A stretch of 64,000 bases of DNA from Stenotrophomonas sp. 704A1. GTDB lineage: Bacteria > Pseudomonadota > Gammaproteobacteria > Xanthomonadales > Xanthomonadaceae. The notes under the pieces are model-generated. The model was not told the origin of the DNA. It searched no databases and saw nothing but the letters and a program-made list of their open reading frames with translations. The position numbers and the translations under genes were made by a program. Location of the stretch: assembly GCF_030549525.1 (NCBI RefSeq), contig NZ_CP130831.1, forward strand, positions 62,001 through 126,000. Direction: 5' to 3'. Positions 48,415 through 64,000 of this stretch are shown here, one piece after another (position 1 is the stretch's first letter; every line of letters starts with the position of its first letter).

Positions 48415-49194
48415 ATGAGCCGCCTGCTGCGCCGCCTGATCTCGCCGGTCCCGCCCGCCACCGTGCAGCGCGACACGGTGCGCCTGCGCCTGGACGATGC
48501 TGAGATCGAGGTCCTGCGCGTACGCGATCCGCGTGCGCGCCGGATCAAGCTGAGCGTGGACGAGCGCGGTGCGCGGCTGACCTTGCCGCCGCGCGCCAGC
48601 CTGGCGATGGGCGAACGCTTTCTGGAACAGCATCGCGAATGGCTGGGCCTGCAGCTGCGCCATTACCAGGGCCATGCCCTGCCGGCCGCATTGCAGCCCG
48701 GCGTTGATGGCGTCCTGCCGCTGCGTGGTCAACTGCTGCCGCTGCGCTGGCAGGAAGGCCGCTATGCGCGGCTGGAGATCGATGACCAGGGCGCCTGCGT
48801 ACAGTGGCCGACACGTGCCGGCGATGCGACGCTGCGGCGCCTGCTGCGTGAGTTCTACGAAGCGCAGACCCGCGCCGACGTCGGCCGCTGGCTGCCCAAA
48901 TACCTGCCGGGCCTGCCGCGTGCGCCCAGCCGGCTGCGCCTGAAAGTGATGTCATCGCAATGGGGTTCGCTGGCTCCCGATGGCAGCATGGCACTGGACC
49001 TGGCCTTGGTGCTCGGTCGTCCGGAAGCGTTCGAATACGTGCTGGTGCACGAACTCTGCCATCTCATCCAGGCCAATCACTCGCCCGCGTTCTGGCACGA
49101 AGTGGAAACACGCTTCCCCGACTGGCGCGCGCAGCGCGATTACTTCCAGCTGGAAGGTCGGCGCCTGAAGGCGATGCTTCGGCAACTGCTGTAG
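48415..49194 (+). CDS. YgjP-like (DUF45/M48-related) metalloprotease
   Basis: A 259-residue protein of the YgjP/WSS1-like family. The zinc motif is VLVHELCHLIQANHSPAFW (HEXXH plus a downstream His and Trp) near residues 208-226. The preceding SSQWGSLAPDGSMALDLALVLG segment and the basic RRIKLSVDERGARLTLPPRAS near the start are typical. Related proteins are linked to processing of DNA-protein adducts or to restriction loci; the exact activity here is unknown. No signal peptide, so it is cytosolic. Confidence 0.88.
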   Translation: MSRLLRRLISPVPPATVQRDTVRLRLDDAEIEVLRVRDPRARRIKLSVDERGARLTLPPRASLAMGERFLEQHREWLGLQLRHYQGHALPAALQPGVDGVLPLRGQLLPLRWQEGRYARLEIDDQGACVQWPTRAGDATLRRLLREFYEAQTRADVGRWLPKYLPGLPRAPSRLRLKVMSSQWGSLAPDGSMALDLALVLGRPEAFEYVLVHELCHLIQANHSPAFWHEVETRFPDWRAQRDYFQLEGRRLKAMLRQLL

Positions 49195-49303
49195 CGCCAG
49201 CGCTGCCGCCGTTGCCCACGCTTTCTTCTCTACCCCCGCCTTCGCCACGCCCCTTCAGCAGAAGGGGCTTTACAACAGAGGGTGAAGCCCGCGACCGCAA
49301 CCC

Positions 49304-50170
49304 TCACCTCGCCCGCAACGCCGCCGCCGCTGCCCAGCGTGCCGCCACCCGCGGCGCCGTGATGCACACCGCCTGGTCGGTCACCGTCGTCACCGCACGC
49401 TCCAGCAGCTGGATATCCGCCTCATGCTGGCGCGCCACATGCGGATCCTCGAAGAAGATCGCGCGCTGGCAGCGCCCTTCCAGCACCCGGTCGGCAATCT
49501 GCGCGTCGCCGCCCATCGGCCCGCTCTGGTAGCGCGTCACCCAGGGCGTATCGGCGGGCCAGCCACGGCTCCAGGCCAGTTCGTTCAGGCGCTGGCCGGT
49601 GGTGCCGGTGGCCACCCGCTCCGCGAACCGCGCCAGCACATCGAAGTGCTCGTCGGCGAAGGCCAGCATGGCCGGCTTCATCGCGTCGTGCGCGATCAGG
49701 GCCAGGGTCTGGTCCTCGAACGCATGCAGGTCGTCGGCACCGGCATCGGCGGCCATGCCGGCGTGCACCCGCTCGACCTCGACCCAGTCGCGCGCCGTGG
49801 CGACGGTGGAGATGAAGGGCTTCGCGTGGATCACGCACTGGCGCTTGAGCGCGGTTGCTTCGGGAAACACCGAAGAGGGATCCACCGGATCCATCAGGTA
49901 GATCGCACCGTCCAGCGTGCGCTCGGCACCCATGCCCACCACCTCGGCGACCAGTTTCATCAGCCCACCCTGGCGACCGTAGGGATAGCCCTGCAGGCCG
50001 GGGTAACCGCTGAGGAAGCCGTGCCGCTGTATCGCGTCATGGGTGCGCCCGACCGCGCACAGCGTCACGCCCAGTTCGCGCAGCCCGGACTCGCTCGCGC
50101 GCAGCCAGCGGAACAGGGCCGCGCGCGCGTCGTGGTGATGGAGGCGGTTGGCGGCCAGACCGATGCGCAT
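49304..50170 (-). CDS. Methylglyoxal synthase-like protein with two tandem MGS domains
   Basis: A 288-residue protein about twice the length of E. coli MgsA (152). Residues 155-285 contain the full catalytic set: HD in ALIAHDAMK (161-162), TGTTG (188-192), SGPMGGD (216-222, catalytic Asp222), FFEDP and His249. Residues 1-130 repeat the fold (IGLAANRLHHHD, then AIYLMDPVDPSS and ISTVATARDWV matching the end of MgsA) but lack the SGPMGGD motif, so that half is probably regulatory or structural. MgsA turns dihydroxyacetone phosphate into methylglyoxal when phosphate is short. Divergent from the hybrid kinase across 174 bp. Confidence 0.82.
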   Translation of the reverse strand: MRIGLAANRLHHHDARAALFRWLRASESGLRELGVTLCAVGRTHDAIQRHGFLSGYPGLQGYPYGRQGGLMKLVAEVVGMGAERTLDGAIYLMDPVDPSSVFPEATALKRQCVIHAKPFISTVATARDWVEVERVHAGMAADAGADDLHAFEDQTLALIAHDAMKPAMLAFADEHFDVLARFAERVATGTTGQRLNELAWSRGWPADTPWVTRYQSGPMGGDAQIADRVLEGRCQRAIFFEDPHVARQHEADIQLLERAVTTVTDQAVCITAPRVAARWAAAAALRAR

Positions 50171-50344
50171 CGATAGCTCCGGGGAAGGGTAGAGGCGGCA
50201 GTGTATGTCGCTATTGTCAGCTTCGTATCGTTTTACAAATTTCCTCATTGTTGACCGCAGATGCGCCGCTACCGTGGCAGGAGCCCAATCCACCACACCG
50301 CCATCGCACCGCCACCACCCCGTCTGCGACATGAGGAGATCGCC

Positions 50345-58691
<8,347 letters not shown>

Positions 58692-58737
58692 CTCTACCTC
58701 GATGCGGAATGAAATGAGCAGGGACACTCGTGCCCGC

Positions 58738-58764
58738 TCTGTAGAGCACGCCCTGTCCGTCAAG
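58738..58764 (-). promoter_or_regulatory. Possible gltB promoter
   Basis: TTGACG (58764 to 58759, minus strand) and TACAGA (58743 to 58738) with a 15-bp spacer, about 47 bp ahead of the gltB start. The -35 is good, the spacer short. Confidence 0.3.
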
Positions 58765-59015
58765 GTGGAGTGTGCCGCGCATGACGCGGCGCTTCGGGAA
58801 GCCGCTTGGCGCACGCCCGTTCGGCGTTGCTCACCTGGCGCAGGCACCCGCCTGCGCGGCGGCGCGCGCCTTGTCTGGCCGCACGCCAAGTGTCTTCACA
58901 TTCACCCTGACGCACACGCCGTGCTCTTCCTGGAGCGCATCATGAGGCCACCGGATGCCCCGACTACATCACAGGTTGCTGCAACGCCGCAATACACGGT
59001 TGCAGGCGCAACCAA

Positions 59016-59041
59016 AGCGCCGGCAAGGTCCTGCCGGCGCT
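59016..59041. terminator. Terminator hairpin of the I78 inhibitor gene
   Basis: AGCGCCGGCA (59016-59025) pairs with TGCCGGCGCT (59032-59041) around AGGTCC, 8 bp beyond the stop of the minus-strand gene; GGGTTTTT follows on the plus strand, so it may work better for transcripts running rightward. Confidence 0.6.
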
Positions 59042-59048
59042 GGGTTTT

Positions 59049-59441
59049 TCAGCCGCAGCGAACGCCGCTGACCACGTCCTTCGCATCCACTTCGATGTTC
59101 AGGCGGTTACCCACGAATTCCATCGTGGTCATGTCATCGGGGTGCAGCACCCGCAGCTGGGTGGCGGCGGAATCTTCCTGCGCCTGCTTGCCAAGCGCTT
59201 CGGTATAGGCCTGGCCGACCAGGCTCTGCGCCTGGCTGGCATCGCAGGTGCCGACCGGCGGTGCTTCGGTGGCCTTGCCGGCCTCGTCGGCCGGGGCCTT
59301 GGCCGCTTCAGCGGCCTGCTGTGCGTGCGCGGTGGCGGCGTCCTGCTCGTCCAGCGATGGCGCCTGGCAGGCGGACAGGGCCAGCACGGCCGGCAGCAGC
59401 AGGGCGGAGAGCGAACGGGCGCTGATCGGGAACGACGACAT
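59049..59441 (-). CDS. I78-family peptidase inhibitor-like lipoprotein (copy 1)
   Basis: A 130-residue lipoprotein. Two ATGs are adjacent; ATG 59441 has GGAG at the better distance. The lipobox is LALSAC. An Ala/Glu-rich linker of about 40 residues precedes a domain of about 65 residues: CDASQAQSLVGQAYTEALG, then RVLHPDDMTTMEFVGNRLNIEVD and VVSGVRCG. This is the I78 (potato-inhibitor-like) pattern with its terminal RCG and Cys pair. It would inhibit serine proteases in the periplasm or at the surface. A second I78-like gene lies 1.2 kb away. Confidence 0.85.
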   Translation of the reverse strand: MSSFPISARSLSALLLPAVLALSACQAPSLDEQDAATAHAQQAAEAAKAPADEAGKATEAPPVGTCDASQAQSLVGQAYTEALGKQAQEDSAATQLRVLHPDDMTTMEFVGNRLNIEVDAKDVVSGVRCG

Positions 59442-59557
59442 CATGACTCCGGAAGGGAAGGGGTTGTGAAGGCCTGAGCATAGCCGCGAACCCGCCCTCA
59501 CGTGTTTGTCTTGCGTTATTGACGTGGCCGCCTCACCGCCGTCGCCAGACTGGCCGC

Positions 59558-60610
59558 ATGCCCACTGCCCCCACCCCCGAACGACAGGCCGCGCGCGCCG
59601 CCGGCCTGCGCTATGTCGATGACACCCAGCCCGGCCTCAGCCGCCGCCGCGCCGGCAAGGGATTCGCCTACCGCGATGCCGATGGCCAGGCGGTGCGCGA
59701 TGCGGCCACCCTGCAGCGCATCCGCGCGCTGGCCATTCCGCCGGCCTACACCGCCGTGTGGATCTGCGCCCATGCCAACGGCCACCTGCAGGCCACCGGC
59801 CGCGACGCGCGCGGGCGCAAGCAGTACCGCTACCACGCTGACTGGGCCGCGGTACGCGATGCCGGCAAATTCGACCGCATCATCGCCTTCGGGGAAGGGC
59901 TGCCGGGCCTGCGGCGCAGGCTCGGCCGCGATCTCAGGTTGCGCGGCTTCCCGCGCGAGAAGGTCCTGGCGGTGGTGGTGGCGCTGCTGGCCGACACTCT
60001 GGTGCGGGTGGGCAATGAATCCTACGCCAAGGAAAACAAGTCGTACGGCCTGACCACGCTGCGCAACCGCCACCTGGACCTGCTGCGCGGTGGCCGCGTG
60101 CGCATGCGCTTCCGTGGCAAATCCGGGCAGCTGCACGAAGTTACCGTGGGCGACCGCAGGCTGGGCACGCTGGTGCGTGGCGTGCAGCAGCTGCCCGGGC
60201 AGGCGCTGTTCCAGTACCGCGACGATGACGGGGTCATCCAGCCGGTCGATTCCGGTGCGGTGAACGATTACCTGCGCGAGGTGATGGGCGAAGATTTCAC
60301 CGCCAAGGATTTCCGCACCTGGGGTGGAACGCTGGCTGCGGTGCAGACCTTCGCTGCTACCGCACTGCCCGAGCCGGCCAGCCAGCGCGCGCTGGCCAAG
60401 GTGCAGCGCGAGGTGGTGTGCCAGGTGGCCGCCCGGCTGGGCAACACGCCTGCGGTGTGCCGCAAGGCCTATATCGATCCCTGCGTCTTCGCCGGCTGGG
60501 AGCGCGGCGAGCTGGCTGCCCTGGCCGGCGTGCGCGGCCCGCGGCAGTGGGAACAGGCCACCCTGAAAGTGCTGCGCCGGGCACGGCGGTTGGCAAAGCG
60601 GGGTGGCTGA
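59558..60610 (+). CDS. Poxvirus-type DNA topoisomerase IB
   Basis: A 350-residue type IB topoisomerase that relaxes supercoils through a 3'-phosphotyrosyl bond. ATG 59558 is favoured as the start of the family-like MPTAPTPERQAARAAGLRYV. Conserved parts: GKGFAYRDADG, IPPAYTAVWIC, RVGNESYAKENKSYGLTTLRNRH (Arg/Lys of the active site), KDFRTWGGT with its active-site Arg, and the nucleophile Tyr in CRKAYIDP. Length is close to other bacterial poxvirus-like enzymes. It sits between two I78 inhibitor genes that point leftward. Confidence 0.94.
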   Translation: MPTAPTPERQAARAAGLRYVDDTQPGLSRRRAGKGFAYRDADGQAVRDAATLQRIRALAIPPAYTAVWICAHANGHLQATGRDARGRKQYRYHADWAAVRDAGKFDRIIAFGEGLPGLRRRLGRDLRLRGFPREKVLAVVVALLADTLVRVGNESYAKENKSYGLTTLRNRHLDLLRGGRVRMRFRGKSGQLHEVTVGDRRLGTLVRGVQQLPGQALFQYRDDDGVIQPVDSGAVNDYLREVMGEDFTAKDFRTWGGTLAAVQTFAATALPEPASQRALAKVQREVVCQVAARLGNTPAVCRKAYIDPCVFAGWERGELAALAGVRGPRQWEQATLKVLRRARRLAKRGG

Positions 60611-60616
60611 CCGCCT

Positions 60617-60925
60617 TCAGCCGCAGTAGATCGCGGTGATGTTGTTGGTGCGGCCCTTCTCGATGGTCAGGCGGTCGCCGCCTTCGCTGGCCGGCGGCAC
60701 GCGCGGGCCATCGTGACGCAGCACCTGCACGTGCAGGCTGTCGCTGTCCACGCGGGCGCGCTGCACGGTGGCCTCCGACGCCGCCAGGCCCACAGCGCCG
60801 CGCACCCTGTCGGTGTGGCACTGGCCGGAAATCACCCCGTCGATGGGCTGGATCTGGGCAACCGGACTGCTGCTGCAGGCGGCGAGCGCGAAGCAGACGG
60901 CGGCGGTGGCAATGGCATGTTTCAT
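60617..60925 (-). CDS. I78-family peptidase inhibitor-like lipoprotein (copy 2)
   Basis: A 102-residue lipoprotein. ATG 60925 follows GAGGAAC. The signal ends FALAAC (lipobox). The domain has CHTDRVRGAVGLAASEATV, then SLHVQVLRHDGPRVPP, DRLTIEKGRTNNITAIYCG, the I78 order with two Cys and a terminal YCG. Compared with copy 1 it lacks the long linker and has extra residues in the loop that would contact a protease (near 65-80). It ends 7 bp after the convergent topoisomerase gene. Confidence 0.85.
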   Translation of the reverse strand: MKHAIATAAVCFALAACSSSPVAQIQPIDGVISGQCHTDRVRGAVGLAASEATVQRARVDSDSLHVQVLRHDGPRVPPASEGGDRLTIEKGRTNNITAIYCG

Positions 60926-61118
60926 GGGTCGTTCCTCGTGTCGTGGCCTGCAGGGTGCGATGTCACGCGTGGTGGCGGAATGAAGCCGTGCACGCGACGG
61001 ACACAACGTGCTCACCGCCGCCAACAGCCAAGGTCGGGACACTGCACGAGCGGCACCCGCCGCCCCCGGTAGCGCCGGCTTTCAGCTGGCGGCCCCTTTC
61101 CCTCCCGAGGAGACCTGC

Positions 61119-62225
61119 ATGGCCACCACCAAGAAATTGCCCGCCCGCCGCAAGGCATCGCCCAAGGTGCGCAAAGGCAGCACCGCGACGAAGCCGGTTG
61201 CCGACAGCGAACGCCCGCGCGTGGTGAAGACGGCCACCCGCAAGGCGGCCGCCAGCGACCCCCGCGCGGCCCGCGTGGCGTCGCGGCAGCGGCGACTGCA
61301 GGACCAGGAGAAGGCCAAGGATGCACGCGCCACCAAGAAGGCGGCAAAGAAGACCGCCACCCAGGCCGGCCCGCGCAGGCAGCCCGAAACGATGCCGGCC
61401 CAGCACCTGGCCAAGCCCGGCCACGAACACGCGCTGGAACTGGCGCCGCGCTTCCTGGCCCCGGACTATGTCGGCAGCGGCAAGCTGCAGGGCATGCGCG
61501 CGATCGTCACCGGTGGCGATTCCGGCATCGGCCGCGCGGTGGCGGTGCTGTTCGCCCGCGAAGGCGCGGATGTCGCCGTGCTGCACCTGGATGAGGCCGA
61601 GGATGCGGACATCACCCGCCAGCACGTGGAACGCGAGGGCGGGCGCTGCGTGGTGATCGCCGGCGACGTGCGTGACCCGCGCTTCTGCAACAAGGCGGTG
61701 AAGCAGGTGGCCAAGGCCTTCGGCGGCATCGACATCCTGGTCAACAACGCCGCCTTCCAGCTGCATTGCGAGCGCCTGGAGGACCTGGAGGATGCCCATC
61801 TGCAGGAAACCCTGCAGACCAACATCGGTGGCTACATCCAGATGGCACGCGCGGTGCTGCCGCATCTGGGCGAGGGTGCCAGCATCATCAACACCGGCTC
61901 GGAAACGGGCCTGTTCGGCAGCAAGGCGCTGATCGACTATTCGGCGACCAAGGGCGCCATCCATGCGTTCACCAAGGCACTGGCCAGCCAGCTGCTGCCA
62001 CGCGGCATCCGGGTCAACTGCGTGGCGCCGGGTCCGGTGTGGACGCCGCTGAACCCCGCCGACAAGCAGGCCGGGGACGTCGCCGAGTTCGGCAAGGACA
62101 GCGACATGGGCCGGCCCGCGCAGCCGGAGGAGCTGTCACCGGCCTATGTGTTCCTCGCCTCGCCGGCCTGCGCCAGCTACATCAGCGGGGTGATCCTGCC
62201 GGTGATGGGCGGGCCACGGGGCTGA
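61119..62225 (+). CDS. Short-chain dehydrogenase with histone-like basic N-terminal tail
   Basis: A 368-residue protein in two parts. Residues 1-88 are Lys/Arg/Ala/Thr-rich, low complexity and without hydrophobic runs, like the AlgP/histone H1-like tails of Pseudomonas and Xanthomonas. Residues 90-368 are a YhxC/YghA-type SDR: GMRAIVTGGDSGIGRAVAVL cofactor loop, DVRDP, NNAAFQ, and the Ser-Tyr-Lys set in GSETGLFGSK...DYSATKGAI; it ends ISGVILPVMGG. ATG 61119 follows CGAGGAGA, and the tail therefore starts the protein. The tail may hold the enzyme on DNA or polyphosphate. Substrate unknown. Confidence 0.88.
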   Translation: MATTKKLPARRKASPKVRKGSTATKPVADSERPRVVKTATRKAAASDPRAARVASRQRRLQDQEKAKDARATKKAAKKTATQAGPRRQPETMPAQHLAKPGHEHALELAPRFLAPDYVGSGKLQGMRAIVTGGDSGIGRAVAVLFAREGADVAVLHLDEAEDADITRQHVEREGGRCVVIAGDVRDPRFCNKAVKQVAKAFGGIDILVNNAAFQLHCERLEDLEDAHLQETLQTNIGGYIQMARAVLPHLGEGASIINTGSETGLFGSKALIDYSATKGAIHAFTKALASQLLPRGIRVNCVAPGPVWTPLNPADKQAGDVAEFGKDSDMGRPAQPEELSPAYVFLASPACASYISGVILPVMGGPRG

Positions 62226-62341
62226 GCCAGGGCGGGGGCTGCCTGAATGCGGCGGAGCAGTGAAGGTGTGCGGTGTGTCAAAAGACCCGCCGCGTGGCTG
62301 AGGTAGCCTGACCCTCTACCGATCACCTCCAAGGACCGACC

Positions 62342-63751
62342 ATGCCCGAGATGGATATCAACGCGGCGGCCAATGAAGTCGTTGCCCTGTTGCGGCAGAA
62401 CGACGCGCGCGGTGCCGCCGCCCGCCTGGACGCCCTGCACGACGGCCAGAGCGTGGTGGTGCAGGAATCGCTGGACCGCTACATCGCGGCGCGTGCCGCC
62501 ACCGAACTCGAGGCGTTGCGACGCAGCGGTGGCGGCGCGGACGCCGCCACGGTAGGCCCGATGCTGGATCGGCTGGGCGAGGCGACGCGCCCGCCGCGGA
62601 TGCCCGATGCTGCGGAGACTGCCGGCCTGAGCCAGGCCCAGCAGTACGACGTCTACGGCAGCATCGTGGCCCAGCGCGGCAACACCGCGGCGAACGATGC
62701 AATGGCAACCCAGGACCGCGTGGTGCTGGGGCTGCGCGACGAGAACCGCACGACCGACGCACGCGGGCGCGGTGTCTATGACGACCGCATCGTGGTGCTG
62801 TGGAAGGACGCGCAGGGCCACGGCCATGTGCGGGAGTTCAACCAGGCCACCACCGAGCCGACCGCCCAGTACGACGGTCATGCCAAGACCACGCCGCGCA
62901 GTCCGGGCTTTGCCAACGTGGCACCGCGCACCAAGACCGAAGGCGAGGACGTCAACGGCGACCGGGTCAGGGACCTCGGGCGCCTGGGCGAAGGCACCAC
63001 CGAGATGCGCGCGACCACCCATCCGCGCCATGGCCATCCCGATGAGTTCGCGCTGCGCCCCTCGCAGGACGCGATCACCGCCGGCACCGGTCGCGTGGAA
63101 CGCGACAGCAATGGCGATGGCTGGTTCGATGCGCGCGACACCCAGGGCGTGCAGGACCTCAACGACACCTTCAAGATCCATCGTGGCAGCCGATCCAACA
63201 CGGATTCGGCGGGCTGCCAGACCATTGGCGGTGGCGAGTACGACGACTTCGTGTCGACCGTGCGCGGCACGCCCGGGCAGCACCGTTGGCAGTACGTGCT
63301 GACCTCGGTTGCACCCGGCCAGGCGCGCGAGCTGGGGCAGGACGTGCCGCTCGCGTCCAATGACGACCCCCGTCAGCCGCAGCATCGCGACCACGCCCTG
63401 CAGCAGCAGATCAGTACGCGCCTGCAGGCCCTGGGCGGACGCTACGCCGAACACGCCGAGGCCTACAGCCTGGTGATGCTGCGCGAAGCGAAGGCGGCCG
63501 GCATCACCCAGGTCGACCAGATCGTGGCCAGCAACCCCAGCGCGGGCCGTGCGGCGGGCGAGACGCTGTTCCTGGTGCAGGGCAGCCCGGGTGATCCGGC
63601 GGCGTTGCGAGCAGGCGTCAATGCGGCCGAGGTCCGCGACACCGCGGTGGAAACCAGCCTGCGCCAGTTGCAGCAGCAATCGCGCGAACAGCCGGCCGCC
63701 GTGCCGGTTCCGGCACAGCAGCAGGAAGCACCGGCAATGGGAGGACGTTGA
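62342..63751 (+). CDS. Putative X-T4SS antibacterial effector with XVIPCD-like C-terminus
   Basis: A 469-residue protein with no signal peptide; AAGGA precedes ATG 62342. Residues 341-450 show the pattern of the Xanthomonas VirD4-interacting domain: DDPRQPQHRDHALQQQI, YSLVMLREAKAAGITQVDQI, ETLFLVQGSPGDPAALR and AVETSLRQLQ, then a Gln-rich tail. That domain sends toxins into neighbouring bacteria. The central part (100-330) is the likely toxin: it carries FKIHRG with His280 and SAGCQTI with Cys292, recalling YkuD-type cell-wall enzymes, plus calcium-loop motifs DVNGDRVRD and DSNGDGWFDARD. A lipoprotein gene starts 3 bp later. I infer a peptidoglycan-directed toxin; no specific enzyme is proved. 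Confidence 0.8.
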   Translation: MPEMDINAAANEVVALLRQNDARGAAARLDALHDGQSVVVQESLDRYIAARAATELEALRRSGGGADAATVGPMLDRLGEATRPPRMPDAAETAGLSQAQQYDVYGSIVAQRGNTAANDAMATQDRVVLGLRDENRTTDARGRGVYDDRIVVLWKDAQGHGHVREFNQATTEPTAQYDGHAKTTPRSPGFANVAPRTKTEGEDVNGDRVRDLGRLGEGTTEMRATTHPRHGHPDEFALRPSQDAITAGTGRVERDSNGDGWFDARDTQGVQDLNDTFKIHRGSRSNTDSAGCQTIGGGEYDDFVSTVRGTPGQHRWQYVLTSVAPGQARELGQDVPLASNDDPRQPQHRDHALQQQISTRLQALGGRYAEHAEAYSLVMLREAKAAGITQVDQIVASNPSAGRAAGETLFLVQGSPGDPAALRAGVNAAEVRDTAVETSLRQLQQQSREQPAAVPVPAQQQEAPAMGGR

Positions 63752-63754
63752 GCG

Positions 63755-64000
63755 ATGGTCCGCCTTCCTCTCATGCCCGGTCTGCCGTTGGTGCTGCTGC
63801 TGGCGTGCAGTGCGTGTGCACCTGCCGGCGAGCCCAGCGCTGCGGCTCCTGCTGCCTCGCCTGCCGCAGCGCCCACCGCGCCAGCCCCATCATCCCCGTC
63901 ATCCGATCGCGGCCTGCCTGCGCTGCCGGAAGCGTCCGGCAGCGCGCATGCCGGTGGCCATCACGGTCCGCTACCCGAGCCCGCCCGGCGGGTACTGCAG
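63755..64000 (+). CDS. Putative immunity lipoprotein for the effector (3' end outside window)
   Basis: The first 82 codons of a gene that runs off the window. ATG 63755 follows GGGAGGA (63739-63745) and starts 3 bp after the effector stop. The signal MVRLPLMPGLPLVLLLACSAC has two possible lipobox Cys. A Pro/Ala/Ser-rich linker of about 40 residues follows, as in surface or periplasmic lipoproteins; the functional domain is not in view. X-T4SS effectors with periplasmic targets are usually followed by such a lipoprotein, which protects the producer. That role is inferred from position and the lipobox only. Confidence 0.65.
   Translation, partial: MVRLPLMPGLPLVLLLACSACAPAGEPSAAAPAASPAAAPTAPAPSSPSSDRGLPALPEASGSAHAGGHHGPLPEPARRVLQ

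Larger units (their letters stand above)
58692..59048. other. 357-bp gene-free region upstream of gltB
   Basis: This stretch holds the gltB leader and promoter on the minus strand, a GCGCAGGC/GCCTGCGC hairpin near 58842-58860, and the terminator of the I78 inhibitor gene at 59016-59041. Several short open frames occur by chance, as expected at this G+C; none has a Shine-Dalgarno or protein features. On the minus strand a -35-like TTGACG (58759-58764) and a -10-like TACAGA (58738-58743) are 15 bp apart, which is short, so the gltB promoter call is weak. Confidence 0.5.

Overview
The window is high-GC DNA (roughly two-thirds G+C by eye) from a Xanthomonadaceae chromosome, most likely Stenotrophomonas of the maltophilia group. 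Evidence: many intergenic palindromes carry a GTAG/CTAC end, as in the SMAG/REP elements of S. maltophilia; one protein has an XVIPCD-like C-terminus, the secretion signal of Xanthomonas/Stenotrophomonas bacterial-killing type IV secretion; and there is a phhA/Lrp pair, an ECF-sigma/Ser-Thr-kinase pair and an I78 inhibitor pair. No rRNA, tRNA, CRISPR array, insertion sequence or prophage was seen.

Layout. 1-11921: a uronate/hemicellulose-pectin utilisation block. It holds a carboxylesterase and an acetyl-esterase-like hydrolase (minus strand), then on the plus strand a fumarylacetoacetase-fold hydratase, a three-gene TRAP transporter (dctP-Q-M), a GH43 glycosidase, a LacI-type regulator, kduI, kduD and a secreted SGNH esterase fused to a cupin. 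Two near-identical operator-like sites (2345-2360 and 8956-8970) sit inside promoter-like sequences in front of the two plus-strand operons, which makes this look like one LacI-controlled regulon. 11964-16254: a DUF2442/DUF4375 protein, phhA with a divergent Lrp regulator, and an unusual SF1 helicase-like protein. 16269-28619: a patatin lipoprotein, an AIM24/GYF protein, a TonB receptor, a class A acid phosphatase, a secreted lipase with a DUF4785-like partner, an orphan ABC ATPase, a fatty acid desaturase overlapping an EF-hand protein, a secreted unknown and mutM. 28688-33403: an ECF sigma factor, a transmembrane Ser/Thr kinase and opgD. 33404-33757: a nested inverted-repeat element. 33758-49194: mostly housekeeping genes (tdk, rep, yceH, e(P4) phosphatase, pyrF, plsB, ttcA, rdgC, YgjP-like protease), with a secreted trypsin and a candidate small RNA at about 41970-42077. 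49304-58691: a tandem-domain methylglyoxal synthase-like gene, a divergent BvgS-like hybrid kinase, and gltBD. 59049-62225: two I78 inhibitor-like lipoproteins around a poxvirus-type topoisomerase IB, then a short-chain dehydrogenase with a histone-like basic tail.

62342-64000: the most striking locus. A 469-residue protein ends in an XVIPCD-like domain and carries a central His...Ser-x-Gly-Cys segment plus calcium-loop motifs. It is followed after three bases by a lipoprotein gene that runs off the window. This has the form of an X-T4SS antibacterial effector with a periplasmic immunity lipoprotein.

Start codons were chosen from Shine-Dalgarno spacing, signal peptides and family N-termini; several genes start with GTG or TTG. 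Functional names rest on motif recognition by reading; no database search was run.
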